Of a stretch of DNA of 33,720 nt, positions 1-6,500 are shown piece by piece. A program made the translations under genes and the position numbers. This DNA is from Planctomycetota bacterium (GTDB taxonomy: Bacteria > Planctomycetota > Phycisphaerae > Sedimentisphaerales > Anaerobacaceae): assembly GCA_023135865.1 (NCBI GenBank), contig JAGLSG010000011.1:1-33720 (forward strand). The letters are read 5' to 3'. Position 1 is the first letter of the stretch, and each line of letters begins with the position of its first letter. Below the pieces are notes generated by a model that ran no database searches, was not told the DNA's origin, and worked only from the letters and a program-made list of their open reading frames with translations.

Positions 1-94
1 CAATTTCAATCACGAACTGCGCACGCTCATTGAGCAGCTTTATCAGCTCGCAGTCGATTTTATCGATATTATTTCTTAATTCTTCAAGAGACAT
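1..94 (-). CDS. Chorismate mutase domain, N-terminal fragment (AroQ class; possibly PheA P-protein)
   Basis: This gene runs off the left edge, leaving 31 codons on the minus strand from the ATG at 94. The peptide begins MSLEELRNNIDKIDCELIKL and continues LNERAQFVIEI. This is the opening helix of AroQ-type chorismate mutase: the Leu-Arg-x2-Ile-Asp-x-Ile-Asp pattern followed by a Leu-Leu-x-Glu-Arg segment, with the Arg near residue 7 expected to contact chorismate/prephenate. The enzyme converts chorismate to prephenate for Phe/Tyr synthesis in the cytoplasm. Free-standing chorismate mutase and the fused chorismate mutase/prephenate dehydratase share this start, so the fragment cannot tell which it is. 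The family call comes from seeing the motif; the fusion is unresolved. Confidence 0.8.
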   Translation of the reverse strand, partial: MSLEELRNNIDKIDCELIKLLNERAQFVIEI

Positions 95-297
95 TTTTAC
101 TTTTTTATTTCCAAACCCAACACTTAATACCTACAATCTATCTAAAGCAATTTTGAAACAGGTTCTAAGCAATTTAATTTAGCATTAGTGCCAGCCAAAA
201 CATTATGCAGAACCACTATACTTAACACGTTTTTTTAATAGAGTCAATCAATTTGAGTGATTTAGATATGGTTTTTAGGGCATTTAAGGGAGAAAAA

Positions 298-813
298 ATG
301 GAGAAGGAGCTGAAATATACGATTTTTCCGACCGAATGGGGCTATTTTGGCCTTGTCGGCACTGATAATGCTCTTTTTAATGCTTTTTTGCCAACCGCTG
401 AGCGCGGGACGCTGAGAAATAAAATTTTAGCTGATTTTCATTCCATTTTGCACGAAAAAGACCTTTTCAAACCGGTTCAGCAAAGAATAGTTGCTTATTT
501 TCAGGGCGAACGCATCGATTTTGGCGGCGATATTGAAATTGAACTGTATTTGGACAGCTTTTTTGCTAAGCAGGTTTTGGTTGCCTGCCGTGATATTGCT
601 TTTGGCCAAACCCGAACTTATTTGGACATTGCCAAACGGCTCGGCAAGCCGAGAGCAACGAGGGCGGTTGGTGCGGCGTTGGCCAAAAATCCACTGCCTT
701 TAATTGTGCCTTGCCATAGAGTGCTTCGCAGTGATGGCCAAATCGGCGGTTTTTCCGCTGGCGGCGGAGCTGAAATGAAGGCGAAACTATTAGAGCACGA
801 ACGCAATGTGTAG
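298..813 (+). CDS. ogt: Methylated-DNA--protein-cysteine S-methyltransferase (Ogt/MGMT)
   Basis: A suicide DNA-repair protein that moves the alkyl group from O6-alkylguanine onto its own cysteine. The diagnostic Pro-Cys-His-Arg motif is present (LIVPCHRVLRSDG), with acceptor Cys139 counted from the ATG at 298. The helix before it (RAVGAALAKNPLP) and the following Gly-Gly-Phe-Ser segment match the family. The length of 171 aa is normal for Ogt. A TTG at 253 would add 15 residues, but AAGGGAG lies just upstream of the ATG at 298 and the protein then starts at the expected N-terminal domain, so I prefer 298. It faces the zinc-ribbon gene tail to tail and looks monocistronic. Confidence 0.93.
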   Translation: MEKELKYTIFPTEWGYFGLVGTDNALFNAFLPTAERGTLRNKILADFHSILHEKDLFKPVQQRIVAYFQGERIDFGGDIEIELYLDSFFAKQVLVACRDIAFGQTRTYLDIAKRLGKPRATRAVGAALAKNPLPLIVPCHRVLRSDGQIGGFSAGGGAEMKAKLLEHERNV

Positions 814-824
814 GGTAGCTCTAA

Positions 825-1496
825 TTATTCCATATGAACCACGCGATTTTCGCGGTCAGCGTCAAGCGAGGCCTTTTTGATAACGTCATATAGTTTTCGC
901 GGCTTCGTCATTTTTGCAAAGTCAAATGTTGGGTCGGTTTTGTCGGTGGTGATTAGGCCGACCGTGCCGATTCCGAGAACGCAGTCGAGCAAGCTCCTCC
1001 GCATTTTCAAATCGACCACACGGAACATATCGATATTATCAACACGCCTGTCGAGTACGCCTCGATTCCATTCGATTCTTGCGGTTGTAACTTCGTAGTG
1101 GGTCATTTTCAGCCGAATCACTTTCAGCAGCAGAACCAGAAAAACCATCGCCATAATGCCTATACTAATAATAATCCTGAGTTTTCCAGCGAGCAGAAGC
1201 TGGCTTTCGGTGATTTCAGTTTCGATGAGCCCTGCAAGCGTATTTTCGACGGGAAATTTCAGCAGGAGCACAGCCCCCGCAACGAAAAACGCACCCTTAA
1301 TAACTACTCCAGCCATTGCCCACAAAGAGGGTTTGCCCTGAAAGAGGATTGTTTCGTCATCTTTTTTTGCTGAATCTTCTGCGTTTTGGTTTTCGCTATT
1401 GAGAAATTCTCTACAGAATCTGCACTTTAGAGCTGCCACTTGAATTATTTCACCGCAGAGCGGACATTGTTTTGTTTGTAGTTTTTCATCAGCCAT
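825..1496 (-). CDS. Zinc-ribbon, two-TM, bacterial PH-domain membrane protein
   Basis: The protein starts with a zinc ribbon of two CxxC pairs (Cys11, Cys14, Cys25, Cys28 from the ATG at 1496). A charged linker and the ETILFQGKPS motif, typical of the entry to bPH2/YdbS-type domains, follow. Two hydrophobic segments lie at about residues 58-80 and 104-126. The C-terminal part (YEVTTARIEWNRGVLDRR, then a VVDLKMRRSLLDCVLGIGTV segment) is a membrane-associated bacterial pleckstrin-homology domain. The function of such proteins is poorly known; a membrane-linked regulatory or envelope role is only inference. An upstream in-frame TTG at 1547 would add 17 residues. Neither start has a clear ribosome-binding site, and I chose the ATG because it sits just before the zinc ribbon. 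Confidence 0.72.
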   Translation of the reverse strand: MADEKLQTKQCPLCGEIIQVAALKCRFCREFLNSENQNAEDSAKKDDETILFQGKPSLWAMAGVVIKGAFFVAGAVLLLKFPVENTLAGLIETEITESQLLLAGKLRIIISIGIMAMVFLVLLLKVIRLKMTHYEVTTARIEWNRGVLDRRVDNIDMFRVVDLKMRRSLLDCVLGIGTVGLITTDKTDPTFDFAKMTKPRKLYDVIKKASLDADRENRVVHME

Positions 1497-1847
1497 AGAT
1501 TTTATATCGGAAATATCGAGCTGATTTGAGCAGGCGATTTCAATCAAAAGTGGCGAAAAAATTTGCGATTTTGGGGGTGAAAAATCCGAAAATATGGTGT
1601 TTTTTCGGGCTTGAAAAAGTGATTTTTAGGGGTGTTTCCTTGTTTTTGGCTCAAAAAGCCGGTTTTGCGTCAATCAAAACAGCGATTTTCGGCAAAAAGT
1701 GGCCAAAAAGTAGTCAAAAATTGTTGTTTTTTGTCAATTTTGGTCAAAAATGAGCAGGAATTTACCGTTTTTTGTCAAAAAAGAGCCAGTTTTTTGGGTG
1801 GTATGTCGTTTTCAATCGATTGTTTTGGAAAGTTTTTGGAACAGGAA

Positions 1848-1882
1848 TTTAACCACGGATTCCGCTGATTAACACGGATTTT
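1848..1882 (+). repeat. Dispersed repeat A, left copy
   Basis: The segment contains TTAACCACGGATT, GCTGATTAA and CACGGATTTTT. The reverse complement of the same pattern lies at about 3333-3372 on the other side of the XRE/ImmA pair. A weaker relative starts at about 17221. It consists of internal near-repeats of ATCCGTG/CACGGAT. Dispersed, non-coding. Confidence 0.65.
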
Positions 1883-1905
1883 TTCGTGTTTAGTTCCCAA
1901 CAGAG

Positions 1906-1925
1906 CCCCTCCTGTCAAGGAGGGG
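1906..1925. repeat. Short perfect hairpin, 8-bp arms
   Basis: CCCCTCCT (1906-1913) and AGGAGGGG (1918-1925) pair across a GTCA loop and are followed by TATTTTAT. It lies among other hairpins and is not directly downstream of a plus-strand gene, so it is more likely a dispersed repeat than a dedicated terminator. Confidence 0.55.
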
Positions 1926-1955
1926 TATTTTATATGATGCGTATTGTGTAATCGG

Positions 1956-2020
1956 CCTGCCCGTCGTAGCTTTAGCGAAGACGGGTTAGCCCTGCCATCA
2001 CAATGGCAGGGCTCTTTTTT
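1956..2020 (-). repeat. Dispersed repeat B, left copy, with terminator-like hairpin
   Basis: The reverse complement reads hairpin, then CTAACCCGTCTTCGCTAAAG, then a GGCAGGCC end. It matches the copy at 3381-3441 almost base for base. The hairpin arms AGCCCTGCCAT (1988-1998) and ATGGCAGGGCT (2003-2013) pair perfectly and on the plus strand are followed by CTTTTTT, so it could stop plus-strand transcription. It sits downstream of the minus-strand ImmA gene. With its partner it forms an inverted pair around the XRE/ImmA module. Confidence 0.75.
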
Positions 2021-2095
2021 GCCATTATTACGAAGCGCTAAAAGGAAGGAATTGCAACATCAGCTCTTTATTAGCGGCGTACTTGCTGATTAAGA

Positions 2096-2743
2096 TTATG
2101 TTTCAAGATATGGTGATTTAAAGCACAACGCTTTTCCGATTTTCTGCTTTAGGCCTAATTCTTCAAGTCGTATTTTCATTGGCTGTACATTGACGGCATA
2201 ACGTGTAGCTAATGTCGAGTATAATTTGTATGGTATTAAGTTACCATCGTAACCAATATCTTCTACCAGTGCTTCGTAAATTTTTGCGGCATCTTCAAAG
2301 ATGGTTCTTTGGGGAATAAGTATTGCGCCAGCGAAGAAATTGGCATTTCTTTCTATTTGGTCATATGCCTTTTTAACTCTTTTTTGCAAACTAACAACAT
2401 CATCAATATCTTTGCAATTATCAAAAAGTTTGGAGTGGAGAACTATATGTCCAAATTCGTGAGCAATTGAAAAATTTGCGCGAAATCTTCCATAATCCAG
2501 CGTGTCTTCGTCAACAAGTATGTCAAAATGACCGTTTGGTTTATAATTCAATACAGCAGCAACATTAAATTTATCTTCAAGCAACTCAATTGGAACTATG
2601 TCATCCACCAATTCGTTTCGTTCTGCAAGCAAATCAATTTCAACAGGTATATTTATACCATAGGGGTATTCTTTGCTAAGTATGGTGGAAACAATTACTT
2701 CAATTTCGAAGTTTTTATATCTCCTTGTATGTGATGGATCCAT
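2096..2743 (-). CDS. ImmA/IrrE-family metallo-endopeptidase
   Basis: A 215-aa cytoplasmic zinc protease of the COG2856 type. The active-site helix is AHEFGHIVLHS, with zinc-binding His95 and His99 and catalytic Glu96. Members such as Bacillus ImmA and Deinococcus IrrE cleave a partner XRE-type repressor and so relieve repression. The partner is next door: the XRE gene ends 11 bases upstream. The SD AAAGGA of this gene overlaps the partner's stop codon, so the two are likely translated together. The C-terminal part (about residues 130-200) resembles the helical region following the protease domain in the family. The family is clear; the signal it senses is not visible. Confidence 0.85.
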   Translation of the reverse strand: MDPSHTRRYKNFEIEVIVSTILSKEYPYGINIPVEIDLLAERNELVDDIVPIELLEDKFNVAAVLNYKPNGHFDILVDEDTLDYGRFRANFSIAHEFGHIVLHSKLFDNCKDIDDVVSLQKRVKKAYDQIERNANFFAGAILIPQRTIFEDAAKIYEALVEDIGYDGNLIPYKLYSTLATRYAVNVQPMKIRLEELGLKQKIGKALCFKSPYLET

Positions 2744-2754
2744 CTATTAATCCT

Positions 2755-3159
2755 TTAATAGAATTTTTTGATATACTCTGATAACTCCCTAAGCTTTTCC
2801 TCGCTTAGTTGCTTATTAGCAACGGTTCTAACCAATATAGGAATACCCGCCTGCTGTTTCACAGCATTAGCAACATCAACAGGTATACGACCTTTGGCTT
2901 TTGCTGCCAAATCGAACAATTCTTCTCGTCTTGGGTCGTTTTTGGCCAACCCCAATGCATTGCAGATATTATCTATTGTTTTTTGGTTTGCAGGAGGCGG
3001 AATTTTGTCTCGTTCCATATTACTCAAATTTGATGGCTTAATATCTATCAAGTCCGCAAATGCTCGCAGTCCAATGTCGGCTTCTTCTATTCTCAATTTT
3101 TTTAGCATTCTGCCAAAAGTATTCTCTTTCTTTACGTCTTTTCTTTTGTCACTTCGCAT
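2755..3159 (-). CDS. XRE-family helix-turn-helix transcriptional regulator
   Basis: A small DNA-binding protein of 134 aa from the ATG at 3159. Residues from about 14 to 75 form an XRE/Cro helix-turn-helix: FGRMLKKLRIEEADIGLRAF, then IKPSNLSNMERDKIPPP and an ICNALGL third helix. A basic N-terminus precedes it. I chose ATG 3159 over the in-frame TTG at 3165 because AGGGG lies six bases upstream of it. It is first in a two-gene operon with an ImmA-type protease, the usual arrangement for a repressor inactivated by proteolysis. A palindrome over its own promoter suggests autorepression (inference). Confidence 0.85.
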   Translation of the reverse strand: MRSDKRKDVKKENTFGRMLKKLRIEEADIGLRAFADLIDIKPSNLSNMERDKIPPPANQKTIDNICNALGLAKNDPRREELFDLAAKAKGRIPVDVANAVKQQAGIPILVRTVANKQLSEEKLRELSEYIKKFY

Positions 3160-3208
3160 AATCAACCCCTTTCTTATGCCATTCTAACAGGACGTTGTCC
3201 GTGGCCAC

Positions 3209-3229
3209 TGTTATATACACTATATAACA
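3209..3229. promoter_or_regulatory. Palindromic operator over the XRE promoter
   Basis: TGTTATATA and TATATAACA are perfect 9-bp inverted arms around CAC. The palindrome covers the -10 box of the predicted promoter, which is where a dimeric XRE repressor would block RNA polymerase. Binding by the neighbouring regulator is inference. Confidence 0.65.
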
Positions 3230-3247
3230 CTATCGGTAATATGTCAA
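3219..3247 (-). promoter_or_regulatory. Sigma70-type promoter of the XRE-ImmA operon
   Basis: On the minus strand TTGACA (3247-3242) and TATAGT (3224-3219) are separated by exactly 17 bp. The -35 is perfect and the -10 matches 5 of 6 positions. The gene's SD and ATG follow about 60 bases downstream. Confidence 0.75.
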
Positions 3248-3283
3248 CATTTATTAATTTTTTTCGTAAAAAGCAGCTTTTTT

Positions 3284-3303
3284 CCTGCCATAGTGATGGC
3301 AGG
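3284..3303. repeat. Repeat B hairpin core, solitary copy
   Basis: CCTGCCAT and ATGGCAGG pair around AGTG. The same core occurs in repeat B at 1988-2013 and 3382-3403, and a split version at 3829-3870. Preceded by a T-run on the plus strand. Confidence 0.65.
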
Positions 3304-3332
3304 GCTAACCACATAAAATACGTAAAATTCCT

Positions 3333-3372
3333 TTTAAAAATCCGTGAAATCCGCGTAATCCGTGGTTAAATA
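3333..3372 (-). repeat. Dispersed repeat A, right copy (inverted)
   Basis: Reads AAAAATCCGTGAAATCCGCG then TAATCCGTGGTTAAAT, the reverse complement pattern of the copy at 1848-1882. It consists of three imperfect ATCCGTG-like units. Confidence 0.65.
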
Positions 3373-3380
3373 AAATATTG

Positions 3381-3441
3381 ACCCTGCCATAGTGATGGCA
3401 GGGCTAACCCGTCTTCGCTAAAGCTACGACGCGGCAGGCCA
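3381..3441 (+). repeat. Dispersed repeat B, right copy
   Basis: Hairpin arms CCCTGCCAT (3382-3390) and ATGGCAGGG (3395-3403) are followed by CTAACCCGTCTTCGCTAAAG and CTACGAC...GGCAGGCC. This is the inverted partner of 1956-2020, differing at only a few positions. Confidence 0.75.
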
Positions 3442-3471
3442 AAAACGCAATGCGAATTTCAAACTTTCCAT

Positions 3472-3500
3472 TTGAAAGTTCCGCTAATATCTATTATAAA
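3472..3500 (+). promoter_or_regulatory. Sigma70-type promoter of the rnf operon
   Basis: TTGAAA (3472-3477), a 17-bp spacer and TATAAA (3495-3500) form a near-consensus promoter. A small hairpin CGTTTAT/ATAAACG (3504-3520) lies in the leader just before the first gene at 3533. Confidence 0.65.
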
Positions 3501-3532
3501 AATCGTTTATTTTATAAACGGTTAGTGATGCT

Positions 3533-3820
3533 ATGGAACAGCAAAAATCCTGCGAAAATTGCAGTACGAAAAACAGCTGTCAGGATGTATACTGCGAAAT
3601 AGGAAAGAAAAAAGGGCCGTCAATAGTAATAAAAGCTGTAACAGCTCTGCTGCTGCCAATGCTCGTCTTTATAGCAACATTAGTCGCAGCTGAAAAAATA
3701 CTGAAAACAAAGATAGAAAGCCAGGAAATACAAACGATAATTGTGTTTCTAACGGCAATAATAATAACGCTGGCTGTTGTGATGATTATAAAAGTAATAA
3801 ATAAAAAAATGAAAATCTGA
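3533..3820 (+). CDS. Small RseC-like Cys-cluster membrane protein heading the rnf operon
   Basis: A 95-aa protein with four cysteines near the N-terminus (CENCSTKNSCQDVYC, pattern C-x2-C-x5-C-x4-C). Two hydrophobic segments follow at about residues 33-56 and 65-88, and a Lys-rich tail. RseC/MucC proteins, which work with Rsx/Rnf complexes, also combine an N-terminal cysteine cluster containing C-x2-C-x5-C with two membrane spans. This one lacks the soluble beta-rich part between the cysteines and the membrane, so it would be a minimal form. Position directly after the operon promoter and upstream of rnfC supports a role in Rnf assembly or electron transfer. That role is inference. No SD is visible before the ATG. 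Confidence 0.6.
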   Translation: MEQQKSCENCSTKNSCQDVYCEIGKKKGPSIVIKAVTALLLPMLVFIATLVAAEKILKTKIESQEIQTIIVFLTAIIITLAVVMIIKVINKKMKI

Positions 3821-3826
3821 ATAAAA

Positions 3827-3902
3827 CCCTGCCATTCCTTCGACTCCGCTCAGGACAGGAGTGATGGCAGAACGTCAACCCCGTCATAGTGATGACGGGG
3901 CT
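3827..3902 (+). repeat. Two nested/tandem hairpins between the RseC-like gene and rnfC
   Basis: First, arms CTGCCAT (3829-3835) and ATGGCAG (3864-3870) of the repeat B core are split by a block containing CCTTCGACTCCGCTCAGGAC, as if a second repeat had inserted near the loop. Second, CCCCGTCAT (3879-3887) and ATGACGGGG (3892-3900) pair around AGTG. No long T-run follows, so these may modulate rather than end transcription into rnfC. Confidence 0.65.
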
Positions 3903-3912
3903 AAACAAAAAA

Positions 3913-3940
3913 ATAACGAACAATGAACTACGAACTAAAA
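3913..3940 (+). repeat. 7-bp tandem array over the rnfC start
   Basis: Four degenerate heptamers: ATAACGA, ACAATGA, ACTACGA, ACTAAAA. The rnfC ATG (3923) lies inside the second unit, so codons 1-6 of rnfC are repeat-derived. There is no SD. Confidence 0.65.
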
Positions 3941-5287
3941 AATAAACAAACTTTTGCCGGTGGAATTCATCCGAAATCGGCTGAAAAACTCGCTAAAGAT
4001 TGCAAAATCGAGCCGTTCCCAGTGCCAAAACAGGTAGCTGTTATGCTAAGTCAGCATATAGGAGCTATCTGTAAGCCGCTCGTTAAAAAAGGCGATGATG
4101 TAAAAATCGGACAAAAAATCGGCGAAACAGATGCATTCGTTTCAGCAGCTGTCCACTCACCGGTCAACGGCAAGGTAAAAGATATAGCTCTGCAATCACA
4201 CGTTGTGGCTGGAAGAAGCAAAGCAATAATTATAGAAACAGATTTGGAAAATAATCCGCAAAAACAGCTCTGCAAAGATAAATTCAATGAAAACTTCAGT
4301 GCAGAAAAATATTCAGCTGAAGAAATATGCAACGCTGTAAATGAAGCTGGAATTGTCGGGCTTGGCGGGGCAGGATTTCCAACGAGAGTGAAACTCGAGC
4401 CGAATCCAAGATTGCCGAAAAAAACGCTTATAATAAATGGATGCGAATGTGAGCCGTGCATAACGGGTGATTATCGAATTATGCTCGAATGGACGAATCA
4501 GATGATAGCGGGAGTGAAACTTGCAAAAAAGGCCTCCGGCTGCTCAGACGTGTTCATCGGCATCGAAGATAATAAGCCGAAGGCCATAAAAACTATAATA
4601 GAAACGCTGGAAAAATCAAGCAATAATGAAAAAATAAAAGTTGTGCCGCTGGAAACGAAATATCCGCAGGGCGGCGAACGCCAGTTAATAAAAGCGGTTC
4701 TCGGAATAAATGTGCCGACCGGCGGAATCCCGCCAATGCTCGGTGTTGTTGTGCTGAATGTGGCAACGGCAGCGGCAATCGCTGAAGCGGTAGTCGAAAA
4801 AGCACCGTTGACGCACAGAGTGGTAACGATAACGGGAAAAACAATCGCAAAGCCGGCTAACTATTATGTGCCAATCGGAACAGCGGTTAATGAACTGCTC
4901 GAATTCGCAGGCGGCGTAACGGAAAAATCGGCAAAGGTTGTGCTGGGCGGCCCGATGATGGGAATAGCTATCGCAGATTTGACTACGCCCGTTACGAAAA
5001 CCACGGGAGCTGTTACGGTTCTGACAAAACAGGAAATCGGCAAAGCAAAATTCGCTTGCCAGCAAACGGCGTGTATCAGATGCGGAAGATGCCTTGAAGT
5101 TTGTCCTGAACATTTGAACCCAACGAAAATAGCTCACGCTGTGAAAAATGATATGCTCGATGTGGCTGAAGATTATTACATAAAAGCGTGTATCGAATGC
5201 GGCTGCTGTAGTTATATTTGTCCGGCGAATATAGAAGTAGCTGGATACATAAAAACAGGTAAAATTTTTCTCGCAAGGCAAAAATAA
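3923..5287 (+). CDS. rnfC: Rnf complex subunit RnfC/RsxC (ferredoxin:NAD+ oxidoreductase, NADH-binding iron-sulfur subunit)
   Basis: The peripheral subunit where NAD+ is reduced. Near the N-terminus lies the family hallmark FAGGIHP (residues 11-17). A glycine-rich nucleotide/FMN segment GGAGFPTRVKL starts near 148, followed by the INGCECEPCITGDYRIMLE block. Two 4Fe-4S motifs close the protein: C384-x2-C387-x2-C390-x3-C394P and C423-x2-C426-x2-C429-x3-C433P. The length of 454 aa fits the compact RnfC of anaerobes. It is the first core gene in the order C-D-G-E-A-B, as in clostridia and acetogens. A 199-base gap with an inserted repeat separates it from rnfD, which is unusual within this operon. 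The start lies in a heptamer array. Confidence 0.96.
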   Translation: MNYELKNKQTFAGGIHPKSAEKLAKDCKIEPFPVPKQVAVMLSQHIGAICKPLVKKGDDVKIGQKIGETDAFVSAAVHSPVNGKVKDIALQSHVVAGRSKAIIIETDLENNPQKQLCKDKFNENFSAEKYSAEEICNAVNEAGIVGLGGAGFPTRVKLEPNPRLPKKTLIINGCECEPCITGDYRIMLEWTNQMIAGVKLAKKASGCSDVFIGIEDNKPKAIKTIIETLEKSSNNEKIKVVPLETKYPQGGERQLIKAVLGINVPTGGIPPMLGVVVLNVATAAAIAEAVVEKAPLTHRVVTITGKTIAKPANYYVPIGTAVNELLEFAGGVTEKSAKVVLGGPMMGIAIADLTTPVTKTTGAVTVLTKQEIGKAKFACQQTACIRCGRCLEVCPEHLNPTKIAHAVKNDMLDVAEDYYIKACIECGCCSYICPANIEVAGYIKTGKIFLARQK

Positions 5288-5316
5288 TTTTTGATTTTTA
5301 ATGATACATCTGAAAA

Positions 5317-5422
5317 TGTCATTGCGAGGAGTGAAACGACAAAGCAATCTCTGTTATTGCTTCGAAGGCGAGATTGCTTCGCTGCGCCTTTCGACAGGCT
5401 CAAGACTTTGCTCGCAATGACA
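5317..5422. repeat. 106-bp palindromic MITE-like element between rnfC and rnfD
   Basis: Perfect 12-bp terminal inverted repeats TGTCATTGCGAG (5317-5328) and CTCGCAATGACA (5411-5422) enclose an inner inverted pair AAGCAATCTC/GAGATTGCTT (about 5342-5351 and 5370-5379). The motif of CATTGCGAG with CAATCTC is a palindromic repeat commonly seen dispersed in many bacterial genomes. It has no coding capacity. Its position interrupts the rnf operon. Confidence 0.8.
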
Positions 5423-5456
5423 GAACGTATTTTTAAGGGTTATTTTAGTTATTAAA

Positions 5457-5491
5457 TTTTGAGTTCTGAATTTTGAGTTTTTAAAAATGCT
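5457..5491 (+). repeat. 7-bp tandem array over the rnfD start
   Basis: Heptamers TTTTGAG, TTCTGAA, TTTTGAG, TTTTTAA, AAATGCT. The rnfD ATG (5487) falls in the last unit. No SD is visible within the usual distance. Confidence 0.6.
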
Positions 5492-6500
5492 GAAAGATAT
5501 AACAGTTTCGTGTGCACCGCATATTTCAGGCCGCTTCTCAACAAGGAGCGTAATGGGCGATGTTATTATCGCACTTGTTCCGGCGATGCTCGCTGCGGGG
5601 TACTACTTTAGAATGCACGCAGTTATTCTAATCGCAACGTGCGTAATTTCATCAATGGCGACCGAGTGGCTGTGCAATGTAATCAGGAAAAAGCCGAATT
5701 CGCTCGGCGATTTCTCTGCGGTTATTACCGGAATTATTCTGGCACTTTCAGTGCCGCCGAATCTGCCGATTTGGGCAGCGGTCATCGGCTCGTGCTTCGC
5801 AATAGCAATCGGCAAAATGGTCTTCGGCGGATTGGGTGCAAACATATTTAATCCGGCTATGGCTGGAAGAGCATTTCTCGCCGTTTCGTTTGGAATGATG
5901 ATGACTACCTGGACGGTGCCGGCGACAATTAATCCCGAAATGCCGAACATCTCAGCTGAAAATACTGTCGATGCAAGAACTCAGGCAACGCCGCTGGCAC
6001 TTAGTAAAGAGGCAATTAAAAAAGGCCAGAGAGCCGAAATAGTTAATGAACAATTGAAAGATGCCATCACTGGCCAAGTCGGCGGATGCCTCGGCGAAAC
6101 AAGTGCAATCGCACTTTTAATCGGCGGAATTTATCTGATAGTCAGAAAGACAATAAGTATCCACATCCCGCTGGCGGTCTTGCTTTCAGCTTTTGTATTT
6201 GGCTCAATTGCGTGGCTAATAAACCCAGAGGTTTATATTTCGCCGGTTGTGCATCTTGCTACGGGCGGCCTTTTAATCGGAGCTTTTTTCATTGCGACCG
6301 ACCCGGTTACTGCACCACTCAGCATAAAAGGAATGTGGATTTTCGGATGCGGCGTGGGAATTGTAACGATGCTCATTAGAATTGTCGGCGAATACCCGGA
6401 AGGAATGATGTTCTCGATACTTTTAATGAATGCTGTAACGCCTTTGATTGATAGATTCTGCAAGCTGATTCCAGCTGGAGGTAAACCAAGTGCCGCTTAA
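5487..6500 (+). CDS. rnfD: Rnf complex membrane subunit RnfD/RsxD
   Basis: An integral membrane subunit of 337 aa with many hydrophobic helices that carries covalently bound FMN in the family. The TQATPLAL segment gives the likely flavin-linked Thr168, although the common SGAT form is altered to Q-A-T. Other conserved parts are the N-terminal HISGRFSTRSVMGDVIIALVP stretch (split across residues 12-32), GGLGANIFNPAMAGRAF, the TDPVTAPLS motif and EYPEGMMFSILLMNAVTPLID. It participates in ion translocation together with RnfG, RnfE and RnfA. Its 3' end overlaps the GTG start of rnfG by 11 bases, showing translational coupling. Confidence 0.95.
   Translation: MLKDITVSCAPHISGRFSTRSVMGDVIIALVPAMLAAGYYFRMHAVILIATCVISSMATEWLCNVIRKKPNSLGDFSAVITGIILALSVPPNLPIWAAVIGSCFAIAIGKMVFGGLGANIFNPAMAGRAFLAVSFGMMMTTWTVPATINPEMPNISAENTVDARTQATPLALSKEAIKKGQRAEIVNEQLKDAITGQVGGCLGETSAIALLIGGIYLIVRKTISIHIPLAVLLSAFVFGSIAWLINPEVYISPVVHLATGGLLIGAFFIATDPVTAPLSIKGMWIFGCGVGIVTMLIRIVGEYPEGMMFSILLMNAVTPLIDRFCKLIPAGGKPSAA

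Larger units (their letters stand above)
1497..2095. other. Gene-free stretch of about 600 bases with T/A-run sequence and dispersed repeats
   Basis: I see no convincing gene here. From about 1550 to 1800 the plus strand is dominated by runs of T and A with recurring GTCAAAA and GGCAAAAAG words. Short open frames run through it, but their compositions are dominated by Lys and Phe, as expected for translated T/A runs. From about 1848 to 2020 it holds three repeat elements listed separately. No tRNA-like fold was found. Confidence 0.6.
3248..3471. other. Gene-free region holding three dispersed repeats
   Basis: Between the XRE promoter and the rnf promoter there is no supportable gene. It contains a CCTGCCAT-agtg-ATGGCAGG hairpin (3284-3303), repeat A in inverted orientation (about 3333-3372) and repeat B (3381-3441). 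A small hairpin AACTTTC/GAAAGTT (3462-3480) follows. Confidence 0.65.

Noticed and set aside
1526-1868. Two overlapping short plus-strand frames (75 and 78 codons)
   Set aside because: They are translations of T/A runs (mostly Phe, Lys), with no SD and no recognizable domain.
1988-2020. Dedicated terminator of an upstream plus-strand gene
   Set aside because: The nearest plus-strand gene ends over 1 kb upstream and the hairpin is part of dispersed repeat B; it is listed as a repeat instead.
2096-3159. HigBA-like or HipBA-like toxin-antitoxin pair
   Set aside because: The partner of the XRE protein has a clear HEFGH metalloprotease motif, not a RelE/HigB nuclease or HipA kinase, so repressor-protease is the better reading.
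4685-5347. 220-codon open frame on the minus strand opposite rnfC
   Set aside because: It is a shadow of a strongly conserved gene, has a His/Arg/Phe-rich unprotein-like composition and no recognizable motif.
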